From Henriciella mobilis (lineage in GTDB: Bacteria; Pseudomonadota; Alphaproteobacteria; Caulobacterales; Hyphomonadaceae), in contig NZ_QWFZ01000015.1 of the NCBI RefSeq assembly GCF_003576315.1, forward strand, positions 48,478-112,477: DNA of 64,000 nucleotides, given 5' to 3'. Below, one piece after another: positions 1-7,185 of this stretch. The notes below the pieces were generated by a model. The model did not search any database. It was not told the DNA's origin and saw nothing but the letters and a program-made list of their open reading frames with translations. Every line of letters begins with the position of its first letter. Position 1 is the first letter of the stretch. The translations under genes and the position numbers were made by a program.

Positions 1-2
1 AA

Positions 3-947
3 GAAAGTTACAGTCGTGATTTTTGGCATATCGGCGCGCGCCCCGGCGATCATATCTGCCATATCATGTTCACTTTTCGCGGAGGTCACAGGCGTCGTGC
101 ATCCATGGAACTCGGTCTGTGCGAGATTGCCTTTTCGATGTCACCGACAGAAATTCCTCGCCTGATCGAGGCTTCAAAAATCTATCGGCCGGTCACAATG
201 AGCATATTCCCAGGACCATTGATCTTGGCGATGGAGCAATATTTCGAAAAGACCGGCGACGATCCTGTCGACGTGTTCAAGTCCTATAAAGGCGCGGTCT
301 TTGGCGGTGAGCCCCTTGGCGAAAGGCTGAAGAACTTGACCAAATCCTGGGGATTGGAAATCTTCGAAACTACAAGCCTTGGCGATGTTGCTGGTGCCAG
401 CCAATGTCGCATGCACGACGGTTTTCATGCGTATGAGGACCTCGCTTTCATTGAGGCCGTCGATCCAATCTCTGCTGAACCGGTCGCAGATGGAGAAGTT
501 GGCGAACTCGTTGTAACAACGCTGGTGGATCGCCTCTCGCCGCTGGTGCGATATCGAACCGGGGATCTTGTTGTCATCGACCGAACACCCTGCGGATGCG
601 GACGCACTCATGCAAAATTCAACCTGCTCGGTCGCGCCACGGATCAGATCCTTGTTGAGGGTCGTTCCATTCTGCCTCGCGAAATCATGGGGCTGGTTGA
701 GAATGAGAGCGAAACGCGTGCAGCATTGTTCCAGATCGTCCGTACACATCGCGAAATGGACACGCTGAAACTTCGCATCGGTTATAACACCGAGAGACTT
801 GCGGGGTCGCCTGGCGCCCTTCGCGGCCGGCTTCATGACAAAATCGCCAGTGAGATTGGTGTGCCTCTGATTGTCGAGCTCGTCGACGAACAGGAATTAC
901 TGAAGCTTGGACCTCCTCACAAGATTCCACGGGTAACAAAGTCATGA
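3..947 (+). CDS. PaaK-like adenylate-forming enzyme, 5'-partial
   Basis: This looks like the C-terminal two thirds of a phenylacetate-CoA ligase (PaaK)/F390-synthetase-type adenylate-forming enzyme, which would activate a carboxylic acid as an acyl-AMP. The frame is open from base 3, and the residues before the first ATG (66) still read like the family (ARPGDH, then FRGG), so the gene begins before the window and the ATG at 66 is internal. Visible landmarks are FGGEPLGERL, the adenylation-loop segment ETTSLGDVAG, RYRTGDL, a CGCGRTH cysteine cluster, then the small C-terminal domain starting near LLGRATDQI. The stop overlaps the next gene by 4 bases (ATGA), so the two are translationally coupled. 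The substrate cannot be told from sequence. Confidence 0.75.
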   Translation, partial: ESYSRDFWHIGARPGDHICHIMFTFRGGHRRRASMELGLCEIAFSMSPTEIPRLIEASKIYRPVTMSIFPGPLILAMEQYFEKTGDDPVDVFKSYKGAVFGGEPLGERLKNLTKSWGLEIFETTSLGDVAGASQCRMHDGFHAYEDLAFIEAVDPISAEPVADGEVGELVVTTLVDRLSPLVRYRTGDLVVIDRTPCGCGRTHAKFNLLGRATDQILVEGRSILPREIMGLVENESETRAALFQIVRTHREMDTLKLRIGYNTERLAGSPGALRGRLHDKIASEIGVPLIVELVDEQELLKLGPPHKIPRVTKS

Positions 948-1609
948 ATACACCACGGCCAGACGTCATCGGCAGCTATACGGTCGGTGGAAGAATGCAC
1001 TTTTACGGGTCGCGCCGGACCGAACTCGACCGTGCGGGCGTGAACATGGTCCGTACGCTGAAAAGTTTCGGTTTCAGTCCCGGCAGCGTGATCACCAATG
1101 TTTCGACGACACCAGAAGTCATTCAGTTTGCACCCTTCGAATACGCTGTCCAGATTCTGGGAATGTACGGCACGAACGCTGATCTCAGCCCGTACGATGC
1201 GGGGCGCGTTGAATCGCTTAGTCGTCAATTCAATCCGGTGGCGATGATGGGCGTTGGTAGGGAAACGCTTGATGGCCTGAAGATGTTGGGCCACGATGCG
1301 GCACGCGTGTTCAAGGGCAGGACGATTTGGGCACGGCCGGACGCCTACGAGGATGTAAAAGCGATGCCAGGTCTAGATGCACGACGTTGCGTTCTTGCTG
1401 GACCGGTACTGCTGTTTGACTGTGCGAGCGGCAACCTCCATCTCGACTCCCGTGAATGGGCAGGTTCGGCCGAAGGTGATGAGCTTCGACTGACATCTAG
1501 ACAGGTCAGAGCTGAACCGGTGGTCGACCTTGGCACTGGCGTGAAGGCCCGCATGTCCGATGTCGCCTGTCGATGCGGAAATCATGATGCAGTTGTCGAG
1601 TTGCTCTGA
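944..1609 (+). CDS. Short PaaK-related protein, coupled to the upstream ligase
   Basis: A 221-residue protein whose start codon overlaps the stop of the upstream PaaK-like gene. It looks like a shortened relative of the same superfamily. Residues 15-100 resemble the PaaK segment with an aromatic/arginine start, 'RTLKSFGFSPGSVI' and a hydrophobic strand. The C-terminus ends in a CRCG motif followed by DAVVEL, echoing the CGCG cluster of its neighbour. The full ATP-binding core is missing, so it is probably not an independent ligase; it may be a subunit or carrier-specific partner. No domain is recognised with certainty. The stop lies 6 bases before an IS6 left end. Confidence 0.6.
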   Translation: MNTPRPDVIGSYTVGGRMHFYGSRRTELDRAGVNMVRTLKSFGFSPGSVITNVSTTPEVIQFAPFEYAVQILGMYGTNADLSPYDAGRVESLSRQFNPVAMMGVGRETLDGLKMLGHDAARVFKGRTIWARPDAYEDVKAMPGLDARRCVLAGPVLLFDCASGNLHLDSREWAGSAEGDELRLTSRQVRAEPVVDLGTGVKARMSDVACRCGNHDAVVELL

Positions 1610-1615
1610 AGGGGG

Positions 1616-1724
1616 CATTGTCAGCGGAACTTCCCGATTTCGTCGGATCCGCTAGGGTAGGGAATGCCCAACTCGCCTTTTCGTTACTTCAAGACATCGC
1701 CTGAGATCATCCAGCTTGCGGTGA
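1616..1724 (+). mobile_element. Left-end remnant of an IS6-family element
   Basis: The sequence GGCATTGTCAG at 1616 is an IS6-type terminal repeat. It is followed at 1664 by an ATG and the first 20 codons of an IS6 transposase (MPNSPFRYFKTSPEIIQLAV), nearly the same as the N-terminus of the intact transposase just downstream. Homology stops exactly at 1724, where a second IS6 copy begins. The remnant is therefore an older IS6 split or truncated by a later IS6 insertion. Its right part is not recognisable downstream of 2541. Confidence 0.7.
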
Positions 1725-2541
1725 GGCATTGTCAGGAGAACAGGCCGATTGAGCGAGGAGGGCAGCCTCGCTAGCTTCGCTTCATGACCCGCAATCCATT
1801 CCGCTACTTCAAAACGTCGCCCGAGATTATCCAGCTCGCGGTCATGATGTACGTTCGTTTTCCGCTGTCCCTTCGCAACGTCGAAGACCTCCTTCACGAG
1901 CGTGGAATTGACGTCTGCCATGAGAGTGTTCGAACTTGGGTAGATCGGTTTGGGCCGATGTTTGCCGGCAAGATCCGGGTGCGGCGGGCAAGCTACATGC
2001 GCCAAATCACGCAATGGCAGTGGCACCTCGACGAGGTCTTCGTGAAGATCCGAGGCGAGACGCATTATCTCTGGCGTGCAGTCGATCACGAGGGAGAAGT
2101 CCTCGAAAGCTACGTCACGAAAACACGTGATAAATCAGCGGCCTTGCGCTTCCTGAAGAAAGCCATGAAGCGCTACGGCGCGCCCAGAACCATCGTCACG
2201 GACCGGCTGCGGTCCTACGGCGCTGCGATGAAAGAGATTGGCAACCAAGACCGACAGGAGGTCGGTCGCCACATCAATAATCGGGCTGAAAACAGCCACC
2301 TTCCATTCCGACGACGAGAGCGGGCGATGCTGAGGTTCAGGCGGATGTCGAGCCTCCAGAAATTCGCCTCGACCCATGCCTCGTTCCACAATCACTTCAA
2401 TCTAGACCGCCACATCAACCGCCGACAGACTTTCAAATCCCAGCGTGATGCCGCTCTCCTCGAATGGCGTCAGCTTTTGGCTGGATAGCGACGGCGCGCC
2501 TAACGACGCTGGAGACGGGTTCGCATTAGACTGACAGCACC
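1725..2541 (+). mobile_element. IS6-family insertion sequence (817 bp)
   Basis: The left end GGCATTGTCAG (1725-1735) and the right end CTGACAGCACC (2531-2541), whose reverse complement is GGTGCTGTCAG, form imperfect inverted repeats matching at 8 of 11 positions. The length of 817 bp is normal for IS6 elements, and a single transposase fills the element. The 8 bases before it (TGCGGTGA) and after it (GATTGGAG) differ, so there is no target duplication; either one flank was lost or the element arrived by recombination. Confidence 0.8.
1784..2488 (+). CDS. IS6-family DDE transposase
   Basis: A full-length 234-residue IS6 (IS26-like) transposase catalysing replicative cointegrate-type transposition. 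The catalytic triad is visible: D83 in WHLDEVF, D140 in VTDRLRSY and E169 in NNRAENSHLPFRRRER. The N-terminal helix-turn-helix (about residues 25-55) contains the family segment RNVEDLLHERGIDVCHESVRTW, cited here only by its position 31-52. It begins with NPFRYFK like other family members. No frameshift is seen, so it may be active. Confidence 0.93.
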   Translation: MTRNPFRYFKTSPEIIQLAVMMYVRFPLSLRNVEDLLHERGIDVCHESVRTWVDRFGPMFAGKIRVRRASYMRQITQWQWHLDEVFVKIRGETHYLWRAVDHEGEVLESYVTKTRDKSAALRFLKKAMKRYGAPRTIVTDRLRSYGAAMKEIGNQDRQEVGRHINNRAENSHLPFRRRERAMLRFRRMSSLQKFASTHASFHNHFNLDRHINRRQTFKSQRDAALLEWRQLLAG

Positions 2542-2738
2542 GATTGGAGCCTTGGAGCAGGCCGGCTGCTTTGGTGGTGCAGGTTTTCAAGGCGTGATGC
2601 GTGGATCAGGCGTGTCTTAGGTCTGTCCAGTCATTTCCACTCCCTCAGAAAACGAGTTGTCGATGAAATCGGAAATCCAGAGTTGCTTTTTGCGATTCAC
2701 TTTTGCACGTTTGCGGAAACGTGAGGGGGAGCACCGAC

Positions 2739-3413
2739 ATGCTTGAGTTTAATTGGAAGAGAGTCATTGTCGCGGGTCTGCTGCTTGCGGGACTTCCGTC
2801 ATACGCGCAGTCAACGAAGGACAAGCTTCTTGCTGTCGAGGCAGGATTGAATGATGCAAGTGCAATCGTTCGTTTGAGTACATTGGATGAAGCACTCGCG
2901 GACGACTCCAAAGCCGTTCGTGAATTTGCTCTTACGCAGGCGTTCGCAAGTGCCGACTCGACCGTGCGATCTCTCGCGGTGAATCACTTCTTCAAGACCA
3001 AGAAGTCATTCTCTGTTCGCATTGATAAATCCGAGGCTCTTGCAACCGAGGAGGCTCGAAGATTGAGCGCGGGTGAGAAGCCGGACAGCGTAGAAAGCGA
3101 GTTTCGTTCAAGCTATTTGACAGTCACGCTGTATCGGCCGGCCGTTAACTATCTGATTGGCGGCTACGATGAAGACTCTGGAGTTATTCAAGGTTTGTGT
3201 CTCACTGGAACGTCCAAACCGGATGAGCGCTATACGTTTATCGGGAATGTGACGGGTGACTCCGTAACGCTTCAGCATCACTGCAGTGTCTCCGGAATGG
3301 TCGATAAATGCAGGCTCGACCTCCAACTGGCCGAAAATGCACCAGAATTTGTGGGTACAATGCAGTGCGAAGACTCTCGTTTCTCTGCAGCGGCCTCGAT
3401 CAAACTGAATTGA
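2739..3413 (+). CDS. Exported HEAT-like hypothetical protein
   Basis: A 224-residue protein of unknown function. I choose ATG 2739 over an upstream TTG at 2703 because GAGGGGGAG lies 8 bases ahead. An N-terminal signal peptide ends near PSYAQS. Residues 25-85 form repeated short helices (VEAGLNDASAIVRL, DEALADDSKAVREFA, FASADSTVRSLAVN) that resemble HEAT-type repeats. The C-terminal half (about 115-224) is beta-rich with four cysteines (GLCLTG, HHCSV, KCRLD, QCEDS) that could pair in the periplasm. It lies on the island between IS6 ends and is convergent with the protease operon. Confidence 0.65.
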   Translation: MLEFNWKRVIVAGLLLAGLPSYAQSTKDKLLAVEAGLNDASAIVRLSTLDEALADDSKAVREFALTQAFASADSTVRSLAVNHFFKTKKSFSVRIDKSEALATEEARRLSAGEKPDSVESEFRSSYLTVTLYRPAVNYLIGGYDEDSGVIQGLCLTGTSKPDERYTFIGNVTGDSVTLQHHCSVSGMVDKCRLDLQLAENAPEFVGTMQCEDSRFSAAASIKLN

Positions 3414-3445
3414 ACAACCCTCACAGCCTGACGGTTAGTACTTGC

Positions 3446-4606
3446 TCACTGATCGCTATGGAACGTTATCTGTCGAAGGCCCACCGTTGTGTCGGTCGTT
3501 TCAGGTGTAATCTTTACCCAGGTCTCAATTCTTGGACGACGACCGACCGTGAATTGAACTGATCGGTCGCTTGCATTGACGGTTCTGTAGGTTCGGTCTG
3601 CGGAGCCGACGCTGACAGTTTTTTGCCTGAGAGGCTCTTCGCAGAACTCCAGCGTAACAGCCGTCAATGCACCTTCTCCAAGTAGATTGAAATCAAGCGA
3701 GATCGCTGAATCACCAGAGCGGGGTTTTACGAGAAAGCAGTCATCTCCGCTGGCAAGGGTTGCTGAAGTGCCTGAGACAACATCTGCTTCATATCCAACT
3801 ATGTGCCAATCAGCTGTTTTGGATTCTGATTTAGCGCCAACAGTTGGCGCGCGGTTCGAGAGCTCACGTATGATGTCGAACCCAACGACTGTCGCATAGT
3901 GGCCGTCACCGCACGCGACTACAGACGGCGCATCGCTGAAGACGGAATCCAGTGCAGCCTCAGAGGCACCCACACCGTCACAGACGCTTATGACGAGTCC
4001 GAGAGGAAGATCGCCCCCGAGCGCCGCCCCTCCAAGCTTGTCTACCAGGGACCCCGAGAAGCCTGGCAGTATCCGTGGGTTTTCGTCCGCGCTGCTGGCG
4101 ATCGGTTCGATTGAGAAATGACCGTTTAATCCCTGGTCTCGGATTCGAACCGGCATCGTTCTTGTTCCGCCACCTGCGGTATCCGAGAAGGTCAGCCGTG
4201 CAGTCGTTCCAGCCCGTAGGCTGTCGGAGATTGGCTGTGCAGGGAGACGGGACAGACACTCGCCTCCGAGGCCTTCCACGCGACCAAAAGCTATATCAAT
4301 GTCTGCATCCGGCTGCGTAAACCCTTGTGCGGCGCCGCCTGTCCCGTCCAGGCCTGTTAATGACGCTGAAGAGAGCCGGCCGTCGATCGTGCGAACGACG
4401 TGCGCCGGTAAAACTATCCTGCAATCGCCAGTCGCCCTGTCGCCAAATACATATCCATGACCGAAGCTGCCTGAGCCGTCGGCACGCAAAACCCGAACCG
4501 GCTGAGCGTTTGCGGCATCCTGCAAAACAGGTCCCATTGGGAAGACGCTGGCTGGAGCTGCCATAAGTCCAATAGCGAAGATACGACTGGCGTTTGGAAA
4601 AAGCAT
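3446..4606 (-). CDS. Exported trypsin-fold serine protease-like protein
   Basis: A 386-residue exported protein, last gene of a three-gene minus-strand operon. The signal peptide covers about residues 1-33 (ending ANAQ). A divergent chymotrypsin-fold catalytic triad is visible: H69 in IVLPAHVV, D102 or D104 in ADIDIAFGRV, and S184 in LPGFSGSLVD, where GFSGS stands for the usual GDSGG. The segment GYVFGDRATGDCRIVLPAH is the expected strand-loop before the catalytic His. Residues from about 260 form a C-terminal beta domain of unknown role. It starts 7 bases after the stop of the upstream gene. Low similarity to classical trypsins means it could be a binding protein rather than an active protease. 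Confidence 0.6.
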   Translation of the reverse strand: MLFPNASRIFAIGLMAAPASVFPMGPVLQDAANAQPVRVLRADGSGSFGHGYVFGDRATGDCRIVLPAHVVRTIDGRLSSASLTGLDGTGGAAQGFTQPDADIDIAFGRVEGLGGECLSRLPAQPISDSLRAGTTARLTFSDTAGGGTRTMPVRIRDQGLNGHFSIEPIASSADENPRILPGFSGSLVDKLGGAALGGDLPLGLVISVCDGVGASEAALDSVFSDAPSVVACGDGHYATVVGFDIIRELSNRAPTVGAKSESKTADWHIVGYEADVVSGTSATLASGDDCFLVKPRSGDSAISLDFNLLGEGALTAVTLEFCEEPLRQKTVSVGSADRTYRTVNASDRSVQFTVGRRPRIETWVKITPETTDTTVGLRQITFHSDQ

Positions 4607-4613
4607 GGCGTGA

Positions 4614-5510
4614 TCAACTCCGGACAGTTTGCGCCAACCCGGAGACCGTCTGAGTTATCAGCAATATCATCGCGAGCGCTATCTGAAGCCCGATCACGCC
4701 AGGGTCGCGAGTCTGGCGGACAAATGCCGACGCGCCAATTGGGATCGCCCCTGCGTCCGATGAGGCTCCGGCACGCCATAACCAGACTGTATCGCTTTCT
4801 GTCGACAAGTCAGCCTGAAGCAGTGTTCCTCCCACGTCGGGACGCAGTCTCACCGACCCTATCCAGCCCCCTTCATCCAGACGAACCTGAGAGCCGGCAG
4901 GAAGAGTGACTCTTCCTGCTTCATAAAGACCTGTTGCGCCGGGGATCACGAAGAACAGCTTTTCGATGGCTTTTGCCGAAATGATAATTTCTCCGCTGAG
5001 CAGTTCCTTGCTGAACGACTGCGTCGCTCCGAAGGTTCGCACGCTTCCAATCTCGCCAGGCCCCCATACCGGCAGCGCGCCAAATTCTGACTTGCAGTTT
5101 TCGCGTTCAGCCGAAAGTTCGAGGCGGTCGAGTTCGCTCAGCTCCAGGATCTGGTTATCGACGGTTTCAATTCTTGCGGTCGATCCGGCTTGGCCATTTC
5201 CGGCAATCGAAATCGATATCACGTCGGATCCGATCGTCTCATAGCTCACTTGATTGCCAAGCTGAGGGAGTAGCCGGCCGGAGACGCAAGTTTCTGACGC
5301 AGGCTCCGTTGAAAAAGGGTCGGATGGTCGTTGGATCAGACGCGCATTGATGAGCTGCAAGGCCGAAGCGTTCGGGTCCATGACACGATACGAGACATAA
5401 TTCGTCTGCGCCGAAAGCGACAGCAACGCATCTGGTTTTGGCAGCATCCACAAGCCAATCAGGCCCGCTAGTGCCAGGATGGCCGACACAAATAGTGATC
5501 GCTTCAGCAC
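4614..5510 (-). CDS. Membrane-anchored hypothetical protein
   Basis: A 298-residue protein that I do not recognise. One hydrophobic segment sits at the N-terminus (residues 5-25) and another near the C-terminus (VIGLQIALAMILLITQTVSG), giving a periplasmic body held by two membrane anchors. The body is beta-rich, with two cysteines (ETCVSG and ENCKSE). It is the middle gene of an operon with the exported protein 5541-6242 and the protease-like protein 3446-4606; spacings are 30 and 7 bases. The pairing suggests a membrane partner or regulator of the protease-like protein, but no function is claimed. Confidence 0.6.
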   Translation of the reverse strand: MLKRSLFVSAILALAGLIGLWMLPKPDALLSLSAQTNYVSYRVMDPNASALQLINARLIQRPSDPFSTEPASETCVSGRLLPQLGNQVSYETIGSDVISISIAGNGQAGSTARIETVDNQILELSELDRLELSAERENCKSEFGALPVWGPGEIGSVRTFGATQSFSKELLSGEIIISAKAIEKLFFVIPGATGLYEAGRVTLPAGSQVRLDEGGWIGSVRLRPDVGGTLLQADLSTESDTVWLWRAGASSDAGAIPIGASAFVRQTRDPGVIGLQIALAMILLITQTVSGLAQTVRS

Positions 5511-5540
5511 GAATTCCCCCTATCGAAGATGGTAATTTCT

Positions 5541-6242
5541 CTACGGCACGCTGATTTCGTACTGCAGCACTTCAGGCTGACCTGTGCTTCCAATGAAAGC
5601 GAACTCGACCTGCGCCTGTCCCTTTCGGTCTGAAGGCTCCAGAGTGCACCTCTTGTCGGCCGCGACGGGAATGACGTCGGTTATCTGGGTACACTCCACG
5701 ACTTCTGTGACGGTATCTTCATCAAAGCGAATCCGCGCATATGCCTTTCGACCACTGCTATTTACGAGGAAGGATATCTCGTCCGAAGTGGCGCCAATCA
5801 CGGGAAAGAAGCGCACCTCTCGTAGATCGTCGCATCCGTCGCCGCTCTTGGTCGACGCTCGCAAAGCCATGTAGCTATCCGGCATTCGTCGCAACGTTTG
5901 CATAAAGCCTCGTGATACCGGACCAAGCTCAACTTTGGTGGAGGAGGCCGAAATGCGGTAAGGGTTAAACGACCAGAAGCGACCATCCAGACTGCTCGCT
6001 CTCAGGCAGAGTTCTCCGTCGTAGTTGTTCGGGATCGCGACTGGGATCTGATTTGCCTTCCAGTCCACATCAGTGCCGACAGAGTAACCGACAAGCACGC
6101 CTGCGCTGGAGACCTCGGCCGCTCCCATGAAGCTTTCTGAAAAATCATCTGGAGAAACGCTCAACTCCGCTTGTTGCGCATTTGCAATCGCAAAAACCGC
6201 GCAACAGGACATCAAGCTAATAATGGCAGTTAGCGACTTCAT
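5541..6242 (-). CDS. Exported hypothetical protein, first gene of operon
   Basis: A 233-residue protein with a clear signal peptide (cleavage near ANAQQ, residue 22). No family is recognised. The mature part looks like beta-sandwich strands with four cysteines (ELCLRA, DGCDDL, VECTQ, KRCTLE), consistent with periplasmic disulfides. It opens the operon that continues with the membrane-anchored protein and the trypsin-fold protein. All three carry export signals and AT-richer codons than the genes after 6.5 kb. Confidence 0.6.
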   Translation of the reverse strand: MKSLTAIISLMSCCAVFAIANAQQAELSVSPDDFSESFMGAAEVSSAGVLVGYSVGTDVDWKANQIPVAIPNNYDGELCLRASSLDGRFWSFNPYRISASSTKVELGPVSRGFMQTLRRMPDSYMALRASTKSGDGCDDLREVRFFPVIGATSDEISFLVNSSGRKAYARIRFDEDTVTEVVECTQITDVIPVAADKRCTLEPSDRKGQAQVEFAFIGSTGQPEVLQYEISVP

Positions 6243-6353
6243 GATCTGGCGTCCCCGGACTTAGACAGATCGTACCCACACAGCCGAAGCAATGTCTAGT
6301 TGTGCCTCGGCTTTCTGGGCCAGGTTGGTTGTCGTGTTTAAAAGGCTTGATGC

Positions 6354-6372
6354 GGTATTGTCAGGGGAAAAT
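6354..6372. mobile_element. Solitary IS6-like terminal repeat
   Basis: GGTATTGTCAGGGGA matches the intact IS6 left end at 1725 at 13 of 15 positions. No transposase follows; instead a TonB-receptor frame missing its front part begins about 110 bases later. This is best read as the scar of an IS6-mediated deletion. Confidence 0.45.
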
Positions 6373-6459
6373 CAAATACTGTATTCGAGGGCTTAAGCCG
6401 CTACCAAGGGCGCTGGATTTTATTGGATTTTTGCCTCGCACGGGCGGCAAAAAATTGCG

Positions 6460-7140
6460 GTGCGAAGTAGTAATTTCAGTTCCTTTGACAATGCCCAGCG
6501 GGGCGATATCCGCTATGATGTCAGCGCCTTCCTGGTCGACTGGCAGGACCCGCAGCTGAACACCTCCACGACCAACTGGGGCTTCTTCGTGGTCCAGAAC
6601 GGCGAGGAGGCCCAGACCTATGGCCTTGAAGCCTCCCTCGACGGCTATCTCAGCGACAATTGGCACTATTCGCTCGGCTATGCCTATGTGAATGCCGAGC
6701 TGACCAGCGACTTCTATGCGCCGGACCGGCCAGCGCCAGCCGCGCCCATCGCGCTGGACGGGGCCATGCTTCCGGGCACGCCGGAGCACGCTCTCAACTG
6801 GGCGCTCGACTACACCACAACGGTCGGGTCGGACTGGACCTGGTTCTCGCGTGTCGATGGCTACTACCAGTCCGAAACGCGCAATGCCGTGACGACATCG
6901 CCGAGGTTCAATGTTCCGCTTGATGGCTTTGCGATCTGGAACGCCACGACGACACTGTCGAATGACGACTTCGACCTCTCGCTATGGATCAAGAACATTG
7001 CGAACGAAGACGGTGTGACCGGCGTGTTCACAGAAGCCTATATGGGCACGGCGCCAAGCCTCGGTTACTTCGGGAACGCGAACAAGCAACTGATCGCGCT
7101 CCCGAGGACGATTGGTGCTACGGTGCGCTACAAATTCTAG
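6460..7140 (+). pseudogene. TonB-dependent receptor, C-terminal fragment only
   Basis: Only the last 226 residues of an outer-membrane TonB receptor barrel are present. Typical strands are seen (YDVSAFLVDWQDPQLN, NGEEAQTYGLEASLDG), as is the C-terminal sequence ending RYKF with terminal phenylalanine. The signal peptide, TonB box, plug and most of the barrel are absent; a full gene would need some 1.5-2 kb more upstream. Receptor homology appears to begin around 6475-6495, shortly after the solitary IS6-like end, so the front was probably deleted. The downstream sulfotransferase, hydrolase and MFS genes probably once formed an operon with it. A GTG at 6460 opens the frame but is unlikely to make a working protein. 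Confidence 0.8.
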
Positions 7141-7146
7141 CCAGGG

Positions 7147-7177
7147 CCGGCGTAGCGGACTTGCTCCGCTACGCCGG
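7147..7177 (+). other. Perfect 13-bp intercistronic stem-loop
   Basis: CCGGCGTAGCGGA (7147-7159) pairs perfectly with TCCGCTACGCCGG (7165-7177) around a 5-base loop. It begins 7 bases after the receptor stop and ends 9 bases before the sulfotransferase start. There is no T-run, so it is more likely an mRNA-stability or attenuating hairpin than an intrinsic terminator. Confidence 0.6.
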
Positions 7178-7185
7178 AAACCTTC

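Noticed and set aside
1717..2549. Target-site duplication around the IS6 copy
   Set aside because: The 8 bases on each side differ (TGCGGTGA and GATTGGAG).
4138..4160. GGATTCGAACC sequence resembling a tRNA T-loop
   Set aside because: It lies inside the protease-like gene; no acceptor stem or anticodon arm can be drawn. A similar string at 46636-46650 inside the usher was rejected for the same reason.
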